Assembly: GCF_003352045.1 (NCBI RefSeq)
Contig: NZ_CP025815.1
Coordinates: 2,046,001 to 2,110,000 of the forward strand
Source: Sulfitobacter sp. JL08
GTDB taxonomy: Bacteria; Pseudomonadota; Alphaproteobacteria; Rhodobacterales; Rhodobacteraceae
DNA length: 64,000 nt
Direction: 5' to 3'
Shown here: piece by piece, positions 20,274 through 30,529 of the stretch
Layout of the letters: each line of letters begins with the position of its first letter
How positions within the stretch are numbered: the first letter of the stretch is position 1
Translations under genes and position numbers: made by a program
The notes under the pieces: generated by a model
What the model was told of the DNA's origin: nothing
What the model saw: only the letters and a program-made list of their open reading frames with translations
The model's database searches: none

Positions 20274-20981
20274 TTATCCTTCCAGTTCAATCGATGTTCT
20301 GTCTGCCTTCTGGCGGTCGTCTTCGGGTTTTTCACCGGTGACCAGATAGACAACCTGTTCCGCAATTGAAGTTACATGATCGCCCATCCGTTCGATGTTC
20401 TTGGCGATGAAATGCAGATGCATGCAGGCGGTGATGTTGCGCGGATCTTCCATCATGAACGTCAGGAATTCGCGAAACAGGGCATTGTACATCTGGTCCA
20501 CGTCACGATCACGCCCGATAACATCAAGCGCCAGTTCCGCATCCCGGTGAATATACGCATCGAGCGCGTCCTTTAGCATCACACCGACCTCTTTGGCCAT
20601 GCGACGCAACGCACCGGCACTGTCGTCAACCGGTGCCATCTGGGCCAGAACACCAGTGCGCTTGGCCATGTTTTTTGCATAATCGCCAATGCGTTCCAGG
20701 TTGGCGCTGATCTTGATCACGGACAGGATCAGGCGCAAATCCACCGCCGTGGGGGCGCGCAGCGCGATGACGCGGGCCGCTTCCTCGTTGATCAGTTCCT
20801 CCAGTGCGTCAATCGCCTTGTCCGCGGCGCGGACCTGTTCGGCCAGTTCCTCGTCGCGGTTTTCAAGCGAATTCGCGCCGTCCAGAATGGCGGATTCGAC
20901 CAGACCGCCCATTTTCATGATCTGCGCCTGAATGGCCTCCAGATCGCGGTCAAAGGCCGATGCGATATGTTGTTCCTGCAT
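20274..20981 (-). CDS. phoU: Phosphate signalling protein PhoU
   Basis: PhoU links the PstSCAB transporter to the kinase PhoR and keeps the regulon off when phosphate is plentiful. The 235 residues form the usual two three-helix PhoU repeats with their acidic metal-binding stretches (about 20-110 and 125-215). I prefer the ATG at 20981, which is 7 bases after AAGGGAG; an ATG two codons earlier overlaps the ribosome site. It lies 12 bp after pstB. Confidence 0.95.
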   Translation of the reverse strand: MQEQHIASAFDRDLEAIQAQIMKMGGLVESAILDGANSLENRDEELAEQVRAADKAIDALEELINEEAARVIALRAPTAVDLRLILSVIKISANLERIGDYAKNMAKRTGVLAQMAPVDDSAGALRRMAKEVGVMLKDALDAYIHRDAELALDVIGRDRDVDQMYNALFREFLTFMMEDPRNITACMHLHFIAKNIERMGDHVTSIAEQVVYLVTGEKPEDDRQKADRTSIELEG

Positions 20982-20993
20982 GGTCATGCTCCC

Positions 20994-21791
20994 TTAGCCG
21001 ATCCGGCCGGTGATGTAGGATTCTGTGCGCGGATCTTCGGGATTGGTGAAAATCTGCCCTGTTTCGCCGTATTCCACCAGATTGCCCAGATGGAAAAAGG
21101 CCGTTTTCTGACTGACCCGCGCGGCTTGCTGCATCGAATGGGTCACGATGACGACCGAGAAATTCTGGCGCAATTCGTCGATCAGTTCCTCGACCTGCGC
21201 CGTGGCAATCGGATCCAGCGCCGAACACGGTTCGTCCATCAGCAAAACCTGCGGTTCGGTGGCCACCGCACGCGCGATGCACAACCGCTGCTGCTGCCCG
21301 CCCGAAAGGCCGGTGCCGGGCGCATGCAGGCGGTCTTTGACCTCGTCCCAGATCGCGCCGCGGCGCAGGGATTTTTCCACAATCTCGTCGAGATCGGATT
21401 TCGACCGCGCCAACCCGTGAATGCGCGGGCCATATGCGACATTGTCATAAATCGATTTCGGAAACGGGTTGGGTTTCTGAAACACCATGCCGACCATCGC
21501 GCGCAACTGCACCGGATCGACTTTCCTGTCGTAAATATCCTCGCCTTCGATCAGAATATCGCCGGTCACGCGGCAGATATCAATTGTGTCGTTCATCCGA
21601 TTGATACAACGCAGAAAAGTTGATTTCCCACACCCTGACGGCCCGATGAACGCTGTGACGGTTTTATCTTCAATATCAACGCTCACATCCTTGATGGCGT
21701 GGGTATCACCGTAATAGACATTCACGTCCTTGGCCTGAATTTTGACGTTATGTGTGTCCAAGGTTCTCTCCGCAATTCTCATATCATTCAT
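20994..21791 (-). CDS. pstB: Phosphate ABC transporter ATP-binding protein PstB
   Basis: This is the ATPase that powers high-affinity phosphate uptake. The 265 residues show Walker [10 protein letters not shown], the [14 protein letters not shown] signature, Walker [14 protein letters not shown] and the switch His in [30 protein letters not shown] at the N-terminus is typical for alphaproteobacteria. It sits between pstA and phoU in the operon. Confidence 0.97.
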   Translation of the reverse strand: MNDMRIAERTLDTHNVKIQAKDVNVYYGDTHAIKDVSVDIEDKTVTAFIGPSGCGKSTFLRCINRMNDTIDICRVTGDILIEGEDIYDRKVDPVQLRAMVGMVFQKPNPFPKSIYDNVAYGPRIHGLARSKSDLDEIVEKSLRRGAIWDEVKDRLHAPGTGLSGGQQQRLCIARAVATEPQVLLMDEPCSALDPIATAQVEELIDELRQNFSVVIVTHSMQQAARVSQKTAFFHLGNLVEYGETGQIFTNPEDPRTESYITGRIG

Positions 21792-21806
21792 TGTATCAGA
21801 TCCTCT

Positions 21807-23159
21807 CTACCAGCGTCGCTCAAAACGACGGCGCAGAATAACCGCGACTGTGTTCATGGTGACAAGGAACAGCAGCAGAATGATGATACCCCCCCACGCC
21901 CGTTCGTAAAACGCGGGGTCCGCACGTTTGGCCCATTCGTAAATCTGCGCCGGCATCGCCGAATTCGGCGACATCAACCCTTCCGCAATCGTATCCGGTG
22001 CGTTGGATGCGATAAACCCGATCATCCCGATCAACAGCAAAGGTGCCGTTTCGCCCAGTGCCTGCGCCAACCCGATGATGGTGCCGGTCAGAATGCCCGG
22101 TGCGGCCAGTGGCAACACATGGTGGAACACCGATTGCATTTTTGACGCCCCGACGCCAAGTGCGGCATCCCGTATGGACGGGGGCACGGATTTCAGCGAC
22201 GCGCGCGTGGAAATGATGATCGTCGGCAATGTCATCAATGTCAGGACAAGCCCGCCCACCAGCGGGGCCGATTGCGGCAGGTGCATATAGTTGATGAACA
22301 CCGCCAGACCCAGAATCCCGAACACGATCGACGGCACCGCCGCCAGGTTCGAAATGTTGACTTCGATTATGTCGGTCAGCAGGTTCTTGGGCGCAAATTC
22401 CTCGAGATAGATCGACGCGGCCACCCCGATGGGCAGAGCCAGCGCAAGAACCACCAGCATCATGAAGAACGACCCGATCATCGAAACCCCCATGCCTGCG
22501 GCCTCGGGGCGCTGGTCGGACGCATCCGCTCCGGTGATGAAGGCCAGATTGAACCGTTTGTTCAACGAACCGGCGGCAACCAATTGATCCACAAAATCAA
22601 GCTGTTCCGGCGATATGTTCTTGTCATTGGCGATGCTGTCGCGGCTGACGCGGTGTTTCATGTATCCGTCAACGCGGCTTGAGGCCAGAAATTCGAACGA
22701 AATGGTCTGGCCGATGTTGTCGGGGTTCGCCAGAACGTAATCCCGCAACTGCGCGGCAGCCCCTTTTGACAAAAGTCCGGCCATTTCCTTTTTCTTCAGG
22801 GGCGTTTCAATGCCAAGGTTGTCAATTTTTGCCTCAAACGCCGCCTGAATCAGCGGGGCATAGCCAAATGTCGACACTTTGGCGATCTCTTCCAGATCGC
22901 GGTTACCGTTCTTGTCCAGTTTGTCTTCCAGCAGTTCGACATCCAGTTCAACAAAGGTTTGCTGGAACGCGCCGGTGCCGCGCGACGCGATGGTCACAAC
23001 CAGAATGATCAGCATCAGCAACCCGAACCCGATCGCCGCCAGACCGTAAGCGCGAAACCGCGCCTCGGCCGCATTGCGCTTGCGGGTGCGTTCATCCAGT
23101 TGCAGCAGTGATCCGTGTTTGTAAGGCGCGGCGGCGCCCATGGGCGTGATATCGGTCAT
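21807..23159 (-). CDS. pstA: Phosphate ABC transporter permease PstA with N-terminal extension
   Basis: This is an inner-membrane permease of 450 residues. The transporter core (about 190-450) has MetI-like membrane segments and the EAA-type loop RDAALGVGASKMQSVFHHVL. The first 190 residues add one membrane segment (about 35-60) and a soluble domain, the DUF3333-type extension known in alphaproteobacterial PstA. The start overlaps the pstC stop codon by 4 bp. Confidence 0.95.
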   Translation of the reverse strand: MTDITPMGAAAPYKHGSLLQLDERTRKRNAAEARFRAYGLAAIGFGLLMLIILVVTIASRGTGAFQQTFVELDVELLEDKLDKNGNRDLEEIAKVSTFGYAPLIQAAFEAKIDNLGIETPLKKKEMAGLLSKGAAAQLRDYVLANPDNIGQTISFEFLASSRVDGYMKHRVSRDSIANDKNISPEQLDFVDQLVAAGSLNKRFNLAFITGADASDQRPEAAGMGVSMIGSFFMMLVVLALALPIGVAASIYLEEFAPKNLLTDIIEVNISNLAAVPSIVFGILGLAVFINYMHLPQSAPLVGGLVLTLMTLPTIIISTRASLKSVPPSIRDAALGVGASKMQSVFHHVLPLAAPGILTGTIIGLAQALGETAPLLLIGMIGFIASNAPDTIAEGLMSPNSAMPAQIYEWAKRADPAFYERAWGGIIILLLFLVTMNTVAVILRRRFERRW

Positions 23160-24637
23160 TCGTACTGCTCCCGGTATTTGCGCACGATATAAAGCGCCAG
23201 AACATTCAACCCCAGCGTCAGAACGAACAGGGTCAGACCCAGGGCAAAGGCCACCAGGGTTTCAGGGCTGGCAAAATCGCCATCGCCCGTCAGCTGGCTG
23301 ACGATGCGTGTTGTAATGGTGGTCATGGATTCCAGCGGGTTGATCGAAAATTTGGCAATCGCCCCCGCCCCCAGAACCACGATCATGGTTTCCCCGATGG
23401 CACGGCTGGCCGCCAGAAGTATCGCACCCACAATCCCCGGCAAAGCAGCAGGCAGAACCACCTGCCGGATCGTTTCCGACCGCGTTGCGCCCAGCCCCAG
23501 CGACCCGTCGCGCATGGATTGGGGCACCGCGTTGATAATGTCATCAGACAGCGATGATACAAACGGGATCAGCATGATGCCCATCACCAGCCCCGCCGTC
23601 AGCACCGATGTTGCGCCGGTCATCCATTCGACGCCCAGAACACCATCTTCGCCGCGGCCAAAAAACCGCACCAGCATCGGGCCAACGGTCAGCAAGGCGA
23701 ACAGGCCGTAAACGATTGTCGGGATGCCGGCCAGAATTTCCAGCAGCGGCTTGGCAAAGGCGCGCGTCTTGGGCCCGGCATATTCAGACAGGTACACCGC
23801 CGAAAACAGCCCGATCGGCACCGCAACCGCCAGCGCGATGATCGAAATATACAGCGTTCCCCACAACAGCGGCAGGATCGACAGATCGCTGTCGCCCCTG
23901 AAATTGGGTGCCCAAGTGCCGCCAAAAAAGAAATCACGCCACGAATGCAGCCCGAAAAAGTTCATCGTTTCAAACAGCATCGACAAAACGATGCCAACGG
24001 TTGTCAGGATCGCCAGCGAAGCCGCCAGCATCAGCAGCCACAAAACAGCGCGTTCCACCACGTTGCGCGCGCGAAAATCCTTGTTTGTCGGCCGAAGTGA
24101 CAGAACCAGCCCGCCAATCGCCAGGCCCAGAACCACAATCATCCGCCACGTCTGTCCGGTCGTGGACATTTTGCGATAGGCTTGCGCCGCTTTCAGAACC
24201 GGCGCTTCCACATCCGATCCCAGCGCCACGCCCACTTCGGCCAGTCGTGCGCGGATGTCTGTTGCATCTACATTCAGATCGCTTGCGGCGTCTTCGGTCA
24301 TTGCGCCCTGCGCAACGGCAAAATCAATGCCGTCCGCCACGCGTTGCACATCCGACATCACCAGACCAAGAGAGGACCCTTCGGATATCGCGCTGTCGGG
24401 GATCATCTGGGAAACGCGACTGTCAATCAGCATGGGCTGTGCCAGCATCCACACCGCTAGGATCAGCAACGCGGGAATGGCGGTGAACAGTGCAACGTTT
24501 GAACCGTAATAGGATGGAAGGGAGTGCAGCCTGCGTGCATCGCCACCCGCGGATGACAGTGCGCGACTGCGCCCCAGAACATACCCGATTGCCGTCAACG
24601 CAAGCACAACAAGAACAAGAAAACCGGTGTCGTTCAT
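23156..24637 (-). CDS. pstC: Phosphate ABC transporter permease PstC with N-terminal extension
   Basis: This is the partner permease of PstA. At 493 residues it is longer than the usual 300 or so, because about 190 residues with two or more membrane segments and a soluble part precede the MetI core. The core has RDFFFGGTWAPNF, IPIVYGLFAL-like segments and the loop RDGSLGLGATRSETIRQVVL. It is translationally coupled to pstA. The paired N-terminal extensions of PstC and PstA may meet on the periplasmic side, which is inference. Confidence 0.95.
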   Translation of the reverse strand: MNDTGFLVLVVLALTAIGYVLGRSRALSSAGGDARRLHSLPSYYGSNVALFTAIPALLILAVWMLAQPMLIDSRVSQMIPDSAISEGSSLGLVMSDVQRVADGIDFAVAQGAMTEDAASDLNVDATDIRARLAEVGVALGSDVEAPVLKAAQAYRKMSTTGQTWRMIVVLGLAIGGLVLSLRPTNKDFRARNVVERAVLWLLMLAASLAILTTVGIVLSMLFETMNFFGLHSWRDFFFGGTWAPNFRGDSDLSILPLLWGTLYISIIALAVAVPIGLFSAVYLSEYAGPKTRAFAKPLLEILAGIPTIVYGLFALLTVGPMLVRFFGRGEDGVLGVEWMTGATSVLTAGLVMGIMLIPFVSSLSDDIINAVPQSMRDGSLGLGATRSETIRQVVLPAALPGIVGAILLAASRAIGETMIVVLGAGAIAKFSINPLESMTTITTRIVSQLTGDGDFASPETLVAFALGLTLFVLTLGLNVLALYIVRKYREQYE

Positions 24638-24717
24638 GACGCGCTCCGTTTTGGTCGGGAAAAGTATTCAACACTTGCGGGGCCACCCGGTAGGTGGCCC
24701 CCAGTTGTTTCAGGCGA

Positions 24718-25773
24718 TCAGCTGTTGGTGCCGATAACCGCTTCGTCAGCCACGTTGGTCTGTGTCTTGCCCAATTCGGGGTCGGCAACCAGACCGTATT
24801 CAGCCAGCGGGCCGTCAGGGCCGGCGATCTCATCCGCGACGAAGAATTCCGCGAATTCTTTCAGGCCGGGAATGACACCGATATGCGCTTTCTTGACGTA
24901 GAAGAACAGCGGGCGGGACACTGGATATTCACCTGTCGCGATCGAGTCGACCGAAGGTACGATGCCCGACATGGTTGCCACTTGCAGCTTGTCTGTGTTG
25001 TTTTCATAAAACGCCAGACCGAACACGCCGATACCGTCTTTGTTGCTTTCGATGCGGGCCAGAGTTTCGGTGTAATCACCATCGATATCGACCGAACGGC
25101 CATCGGTGCGCAGACCGATACAGGCTTTCTCGGCAGCCTTTTTCTTGGCTTTGTCGCTGTCGCCTTCGGCAACGGCAAGGAACGCCTCGAAATCGCCGGT
25201 CTCTTCACAGCCGGCCAAAATCACTTTTTCCTCGAACACTTCGCGCGTGCCGTGCTTGGTGCCCGGAACATAAGCCTGAATGGGCTGCGCGGGGAAATCG
25301 GGGTTAACCTCGTTCCACATTGTGTACGGGTTGGCAACGATCTGTCCGTCAACGACAACATTTTCCGAGATTGCGCGATACCAGTCGACCGGCGTGAATT
25401 CAAAGGAGTTGCCGTCGATATCCGAGGCGAACACGATGCCGTCATAGCCAATGCGCACTTCGATAATGTCGGTCACACCATTTGCGGCGCACACTTCCAG
25501 TTCGGACGATTTGATCTGGCGCGATGCGTTTGCAATGTCGATGGTGTTTTCGCCAACACCTTCGCAAAACCGTTTCAGGCCTGCCGATGATCCACCCGAT
25601 TCAACGACCGGTGTCGGAAAATCAAAGTTTTCACCGAATGCTTCGGCCACGATCGACGCGTAAGGCAGAACAGTCGAAGAACCGGCAACCTGTACCTGAT
25701 CGCGTGCAGCAGCAGTGGTTGCGGATACGGCGGCGATGGTCAACGCGGACGCCGTCAGTTTGAAGTAAGACAT
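24718..25773 (-). CDS. pstS: Periplasmic phosphate-binding protein PstS
   Basis: This captures phosphate in the periplasm for PstCAB. The 351 residues have a Sec signal peptide (MSYFKLTASALTIAAV to about residue 23) and the mature protein starts near the phosphate-binding stretch VQVAGSSTVLPYAS. VVESGGSSAGLKRFCEG and GTKHGTREVFEEKV follow. The ATG at 25773 has CAGGAG upstream; an in-frame ATG at 25806 would bury the signal peptide. An 80-bp gap separates it from pstC. The Pho box lies about 75-100 bp upstream. Confidence 0.96.
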   Translation of the reverse strand: MSYFKLTASALTIAAVSATTAAARDQVQVAGSSTVLPYASIVAEAFGENFDFPTPVVESGGSSAGLKRFCEGVGENTIDIANASRQIKSSELEVCAANGVTDIIEVRIGYDGIVFASDIDGNSFEFTPVDWYRAISENVVVDGQIVANPYTMWNEVNPDFPAQPIQAYVPGTKHGTREVFEEKVILAGCEETGDFEAFLAVAEGDSDKAKKKAAEKACIGLRTDGRSVDIDGDYTETLARIESNKDGIGVFGLAFYENNTDKLQVATMSGIVPSVDSIATGEYPVSRPLFFYVKKAHIGVIPGLKEFAEFFVADEIAGPDGPLAEYGLVADPELGKTQTNVADEAVIGTNS

Positions 25774-25847
25774 TTCAGTCTCCTGTATTGGAATGATCAC
25801 CCCCATGATGATCTTGCGGCCCGTCTATCGGGCTTGCACGGAGGTTT

Positions 25848-25875
25848 TGTGATAGTTTTGTAACGTCTGTGTGAC
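25848..25875. promoter_or_regulatory. Pho box (three half-sites, 11-bp period) before pstS
   Basis: Read on the plus strand, TGTGAT (25848), TGTAAC (25859) and TGTGAC (25870) recur with an exact 11-bp step. This matches the 11-bp direct-repeat geometry and TGTNAY core of PhoB half-sites. It lies between phoR and pstS, so it should make pstSCAB-phoU-phoB inducible by phosphate starvation. Confidence 0.75.
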
Positions 25876-25896
25876 ACTTGCCGGATTCGGCAGGAA

Positions 25897-26973
25897 TTAT
25901 TGCGCTGACGTCGGGGTAATTTCCTGCGAAATCGGCAATATCACCGTGAAAACAGACCCTTGCCCCAGATCGCTTTCAACGCGCAAACGCCCGCGATGAC
26001 GGTTTATGATGTGTTTTACGATGGCCAGACCCAACCCCGTGCCACCTAGCTGGCGGCTTCTGTGACTGTCTGCGCGATAGAATCGCTCTGTCAGGCGCGG
26101 CAGATGCACCGGATCGATGCCCGGCCCCTTGTCGATCACCTGAATACGCACTCCGGGCGCGCGTAATGTCGGGTCACGTTCCGACTGGACCATTCGAACC
26201 GTCACAACGCCACCGCTGCCACCGTATTTCAATGCGTTTTCGATCAGATTGGTGAACACCTGGTTCAACTGGTCCGAATCGCCGGTGATGACGACCGGAT
26301 CGTCCGGCGCCTCAAGCGTGATCTCAACCTTGCCCTCGTCCGCAAGCGGCTTCAGCGACCGGATCACAGACCCGATCAGATCACCGATATTCACCTGCCC
26401 CTTGGGACGCACACGTTCGTCGCCCTCGACCCGGCTAAGCGACAGCAAATCCCCGACCAGACGGTTCATCCGCCCTGCTTCTCCGGCCATGATCTTCAGG
26501 AACCGTTCGCGCGCGGCAGGATCATCGCGCGCCGATCCCAGCAGGGTTTCGATGAACCCCATTAACGCGGTCAGCGGTGTGCGCAGTTCATGGCTGACAT
26601 TGGCAACAAAATCGCGCCGCATCTGGCTGGCGCTTTCCAGATGGCTGATATCTTCGAAACTGACCAACACGCCTGCGGTGTCCGGATCAATCTGCGCATC
26701 CACGAAACGGCATGTGACCCTGTAAGTAATATCCTGCGCGCCATCGTTGGTCAGATATCGCGCGCTACGGGGCTGGCGATCACGCAAAGTGCTTTCAATC
26801 GCATCCAGCGTGGCGGGCTGGCGCAGCATGGTCACATAGTTGCGCCCGTCAATCTGCTGACCCAACAGCGTGCGCGCCAGCGCGTTTGACGCCGCGATCC
26901 GTTCGTCCCGATCCACCATCAGGGCCGGCAGCGGCATGGAATCGAGCAAGGCGCGCAGATCACCAAGGTACAT
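25897..26973 (-). CDS. phoR: Phosphate regulon sensor kinase PhoR
   Basis: The 358 residues form a PAS-like domain (about 5-110: LLDSMPLPALMVDRDERI), then a HisKA domain with the phospho-accepting His128 in FVANVSHELRTPLTALMG, and an ATPase domain with QVFTNLIENALKYG, IDKGPGI and GGTGLGLAIVKHI. It lacks the N-terminal membrane segments of the Escherichia coli protein and there is no room for them: the next gene ends 21 bp upstream. It would have to contact PhoU or PstB as a soluble or peripheral protein. Confidence 0.93.
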   Translation of the reverse strand: MYLGDLRALLDSMPLPALMVDRDERIAASNALARTLLGQQIDGRNYVTMLRQPATLDAIESTLRDRQPRSARYLTNDGAQDITYRVTCRFVDAQIDPDTAGVLVSFEDISHLESASQMRRDFVANVSHELRTPLTALMGFIETLLGSARDDPAARERFLKIMAGEAGRMNRLVGDLLSLSRVEGDERVRPKGQVNIGDLIGSVIRSLKPLADEGKVEITLEAPDDPVVITGDSDQLNQVFTNLIENALKYGGSGGVVTVRMVQSERDPTLRAPGVRIQVIDKGPGIDPVHLPRLTERFYRADSHRSRQLGGTGLGLAIVKHIINRHRGRLRVESDLGQGSVFTVILPISQEITPTSAQ

Positions 26974-26994
26974 CCTGCCCGCCCCCCTGACCGG

Positions 26995-28182
26995 TCAGGC
27001 CAGATCGCGCGTGGCGGCCACGGCGTCGGTGAACACAGCCATCAGCGCGTCGGGGTCTTCCAATCCGACAGACACACGAAAGAACCCTTCGGACAGGCCA
27101 AGCGCCGCACGCTCGTCAACGCTTAGGGCGCGGTGCGAAGACGATGCCGGATGCGACAGCGTTGTTCCCACATCGCCCAGAGTCGGCGCGAAGCTCAAAC
27201 CGTCGGCGGCGCGGGTAAACGCATTGGCCGCGGCCCGCCCGCCGTCCAGTTCAAAGCTGACCATGTTGCAGGTTTGCGCGCCCAGCAATTCACGCGCCCG
27301 CGCGGCATCGGGATGATCCGCACGCCCCGGATAGATCACCCGTTTCACCCCCTTCAGGGTGGCCAGATGATCCGCCAGCCGGATCGCCGTATCCTGCGCG
27401 CGGTCATAGCGCAGATCAAAGCTCAGCATGCCGCGTTCGCACAGCCAGCAATCAAACGGGCTGGCCGACAGGCCGGTTGTCACGGCAAAGACCCGCATTT
27501 TCTGCGAAAGGTCCGGATCACGGGCCGACACATAACCCAGCATCACATCGGAATGGCCCGCCAGCAGCTTGGTCAGCGAATGAATGACGATATCGGCCCC
27601 GTAGTCATAGGGTCGGAAACTGCGCGGGGTGGTGAACGTATTGTCGACCGCCAGCAGAATGCCGTGCGCCTTGGCCAGATCCGCGATGCCTTTCACGTCT
27701 GCCACCCGCAAGGTCGGGTTGGAGACGACTTCGATCAGGATCATTTTCGTTTGCGGTGTGATTGCCGCCTTGATCGCGGCCACGTCACCGGGATCAGCCA
27801 GCGATGTGGTTATTCCCAGACGCGGCAGATCTTCTTTCATCAGGCGCAAGGAGCGCCCGTAAAGCTGGTTGCCGCCAATCACATGATCCCCCGCGCTCAG
27901 CAGCCCCATCAGCGCGGCTGTCACCGCCGCCATACCGGACCCTGTGACGGTACCGCCGCTTTGCCCTTCCATCGCATCCAGCCGCGCCGCGACGACATCG
28001 GCGTTCGGGTGGCCTTCGCGCGAATATGTATAGCCGTGCAGGTGCCCTTCATATTGGGCATCCAGCTGATCCGGCGTTTCGCTGGCGTAAACCACCGAAG
28101 GCGAAAGCGGCGTGACCACAGGGCGGCTGGCGCTGGCGGGCAACGGGACGGGGCGGATCAGCGATCCTTTTTGGTTTCTCAT
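26995..28182 (-). CDS. Cys/Met metabolism PLP-dependent enzyme (cystathionine gamma-synthase/lyase type)
   Basis: This is a 395-residue fold-type I PLP enzyme. YSREGHPNADVVAARLDAME, VTGSGMAAVTAALMGLLSAG and the PLP-lysine region IVIHSLTKLLAGHSDVMLGY identify the trans-sulfuration family, which includes cystathionine gamma-synthase, cystathionine lyases, methionine gamma-lyase and O-acylhomoserine sulfhydrylase. The exact reaction cannot be fixed by eye. The start at 28182 gives MRNQKGSLIRPV. It lies 5 bp after the carbonic anhydrase gene. Confidence 0.87.
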   Translation of the reverse strand: MRNQKGSLIRPVPLPASASRPVVTPLSPSVVYASETPDQLDAQYEGHLHGYTYSREGHPNADVVAARLDAMEGQSGGTVTGSGMAAVTAALMGLLSAGDHVIGGNQLYGRSLRLMKEDLPRLGITTSLADPGDVAAIKAAITPQTKMILIEVVSNPTLRVADVKGIADLAKAHGILLAVDNTFTTPRSFRPYDYGADIVIHSLTKLLAGHSDVMLGYVSARDPDLSQKMRVFAVTTGLSASPFDCWLCERGMLSFDLRYDRAQDTAIRLADHLATLKGVKRVIYPGRADHPDAARARELLGAQTCNMVSFELDGGRAAANAFTRAADGLSFAPTLGDVGTTLSHPASSSHRALSVDERAALGLSEGFFRVSVGLEDPDALMAVFTDAVAATRDLA

Positions 28183-28187
28183 GTTGT

Positions 28188-28712
28188 TCAGTCTGCCTGC
28201 GTCAGGCCGGCGCGATACCGGCGCATGTTGTCCTGATAATGCACGGCACTGTCCGTCAGGCCGGCAATCGCGGTCTGATCCAGCTGGCGCATCACCTTGC
28301 CGGGCGATCCCATTACCAGCGATCCGTCGGGAATGTCCTTGCCTTCGGTGATCAGCGCGCCCGCCCCGATCAGGCAATTGTTCCCGATCGTGGCACCGTT
28401 CAGGATGATCGCACCCATTCCGATCAATGTGTTGTCGCCAATGGTACACCCGTGCAGCATCACCTTGTGGCCAATCGTGCAATTGGTACCGATCATCAAC
28501 GGAAAGCCCATATCGGTATGAAACACACAGTTTTCCTGCACATTGCTGCCCTGCCCCACGGTGATCTGTTCATTGTCGCCGCGCAGCGTGCTGCCAAACC
28601 AGACAGAGGCACCGGCGTGCAATACAACCCGTCCGATCAGGTTGGCATCCGGCGCCACCCATGTATCTTCGTGCAGGTTCGGCACGTGACCGTCCAGTTG
28701 ATATAGTGTCAT
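28188..28712 (-). CDS. Gamma-class carbonic anhydrase family protein
   Basis: This 174-residue left-handed beta-helix protein is built of hexapeptide repeats (for example [20 protein letters not shown]). The family histidines are visible in CVFHTD and [11 protein letters not shown], the zinc site expected for gamma carbonic anhydrases. Many members, such as YrdA-like proteins, have no proven activity, so reversible CO2 hydration is only likely. The ATG at 28712 overlaps the gmk stop by 4 bp. Confidence 0.9.
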   Translation of the reverse strand: MTLYQLDGHVPNLHEDTWVAPDANLIGRVVLHAGASVWFGSTLRGDNEQITVGQGSNVQENCVFHTDMGFPLMIGTNCTIGHKVMLHGCTIGDNTLIGMGAIILNGATIGNNCLIGAGALITEGKDIPDGSLVMGSPGKVMRQLDQTAIAGLTDSAVHYQDNMRRYRAGLTQAD

Positions 28713-29365
28713 GATAGGTCCTCGAATTGGGCTTGAAGGGCGCGGACGTGATCCGTCAGCCCGGGTTGTTGACTGCGGCGCAGCCGCGTGGCGGTCACGA
28801 TGGATTTCAAACGTTCTTCCGTTGCATCCAGATCATCGTTGATCAGTACAAAATCATAGCCATCCCAATGGCTGATCTCATCCCAGCTTTTCTGCATACG
28901 CCGCGCGATGGTGTCGGCATCATCCTGCCCGCGCGCTTCCAGCCGGCGGCGCAGTTCGGTGATCGAAGGGGGCAGCAGAAAGATCGAAAGGGTGTTCTGA
29001 CCCAGCGCGGAATTGCGGATTTGCTGCGCACCCTGCCAGTCAATATCGAACAGAACATCCTGACCAGCCCCGATGGCCTTTTCCACCGGCGCAAGCAGAG
29101 AGCCATAAAAGTTGCCGAACACATGCGCATGTTCCAGCATCTTGCCGTCGGCCACTGCGCTTTTGAACATGTTTTCCGACACGAAATGATAATCTGTCCC
29201 GTCCTCTTCCCCCGGACGCGCCTGACGGGTAGTGGCGGACACCGAAAAACAGATACTGGGATCCCAGTCGCGTAACCGGCGCGCTAACGTTGATTTGCCC
29301 GCGCCCGACGGCGACGACAAAATGATCAGCAGCCCGCGGCGGGGCATTTTCGGTTCAACATTCAT
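28709..29365 (-). CDS. gmk: Guanylate kinase
   Basis: This phosphorylates GMP to GDP with ATP. The 218 residues show the P-loop [10 protein letters not shown] at 17-26, then [22 protein letters not shown] (GMP-binding region) and [11 protein letters not shown]. The start [18 protein letters not shown] is accepted; the second Met at residue 7 is an alternative. It follows yicC by 2 bp, an order common in proteobacteria. Confidence 0.97.
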   Translation of the reverse strand: MNVEPKMPRRGLLIILSSPSGAGKSTLARRLRDWDPSICFSVSATTRQARPGEEDGTDYHFVSENMFKSAVADGKMLEHAHVFGNFYGSLLAPVEKAIGAGQDVLFDIDWQGAQQIRNSALGQNTLSIFLLPPSITELRRRLEARGQDDADTIARRMQKSWDEISHWDGYDFVLINDDLDATEERLKSIVTATRLRRSQQPGLTDHVRALQAQFEDLS

Positions 29366-29367
29366 AT

Positions 29368-30258
29368 CTATTCCACGTTCTGTACTTGCTCTCGCATCTG
29401 GTCAATCACCGCCTTCAGGTCCAGTCCGATCTTTGTCAGATCGCTTGATTGCGCCTTGGAACACAATGTATTGGCCTCGCGGTTGAATTCCTGCATCAGG
29501 AAATCCAGCTTGCGCCCGACCGACCCGCCGGCCCCAAGCAGATCACGCGCCGCGCCGACATGGGCAAACAGCCGGTCGATTTCCTCGGTCACGTCGCTTT
29601 TGACGGCAAGGATCGCCAGTTCCTGTGCCACGCGGTCCGCATCGGCGCCTTCGGAATTGTCCAGAACCCGCGCCAGATTGGCACGCAGGGTTTGCGCCAC
29701 GTCGCCCTTGCGCACTTCCGCGCGCTCTGCCGCCGCAGCGGTCAGGGTTTCGATCTGGCTCAGCTGCTCTTGCAAGACCTGTTCCAGCGCCTGGCCCTCC
29801 GCGCGGCGCATATCCACAAAGGCGGACACCAGTGCCGCAAAATCTTTCTGCAACTGCGTGGACAGGGCAGAGGTATCATCCGGCGTTGCGGCCGCGTCCA
29901 TCACGCCGCGCAGCGCCACGATATCGGATGCCTTGGACGGCGCAAGGGACAGACCCCGCTCCATCGCCTGTGCTTCGACTTCGGCCATGGCGATAAGAAC
30001 CGCGTTCAGCTGGTCCGTATTCAGCGATGCTGCCGCATTCGCGTCGTCCCGCTGCACCCGCAAGGACAGGCTGACATTGCCACGGATAACCGATTTGGCA
30101 AGCTGTGCGCGCAATGCTGTCTCCAGCCCTTCGATCCAGTCCGGCACCCGCAGGCGCAGATCCAGCCCCTTGGCATTGACGCTGCGCAAATCCCAAACCC
30201 ATCTGTAAGGGGCCAGTTCCCCCTGCGCCGATGCAAAGCCCGTCATCGAAGTAATCAC
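29368..30258 (-). CDS. YicC family protein (endoribonuclease-like, stress-induced)
   Basis: This is a YicC/YloC-family protein of 296 residues, the usual length. I choose the GTG at 30258 because it gives the family N-terminus (M)[12 protein letters not shown] and has GGGGA upstream; ATG at 30246 would cut into it. [16 protein letters not shown]-like and [20 protein letters not shown] stretches are the conserved N- and C-terminal regions. In Escherichia coli, YicC takes part in small-RNA turnover. It is co-transcribed with gmk. Confidence 0.92.
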   Translation of the reverse strand: MITSMTGFASAQGELAPYRWVWDLRSVNAKGLDLRLRVPDWIEGLETALRAQLAKSVIRGNVSLSLRVQRDDANAAASLNTDQLNAVLIAMAEVEAQAMERGLSLAPSKASDIVALRGVMDAAATPDDTSALSTQLQKDFAALVSAFVDMRRAEGQALEQVLQEQLSQIETLTAAAAERAEVRKGDVAQTLRANLARVLDNSEGADADRVAQELAILAVKSDVTEEIDRLFAHVGAARDLLGAGGSVGRKLDFLMQEFNREANTLCSKAQSSDLTKIGLDLKAVIDQMREQVQNVE

Positions 30259-30529
30259 GTTGCGGTTCCCCGTCTGAAATCTCTGCCTTGCACCTACGGC
30301 AATCTGCATGGTCTGGGCAAGGGTTGTTGCCCACCAATTGTCTTTCACTCGCCGTGGATAATTAACCAGTAAGTGATTTTTTGCCCCACCACGGGAAGCT
30401 TTGCCGATATTAAGACTTCAGTAATCTTTGTGTAGATAGGGTTAATTGAACCAGCGCCTGTCCCCCGGCACAGGCGACACCAAAGCCCGAAAAATATGTC
30501 GCAGACAAAGCGGCAGAAAGGGCAAACCC

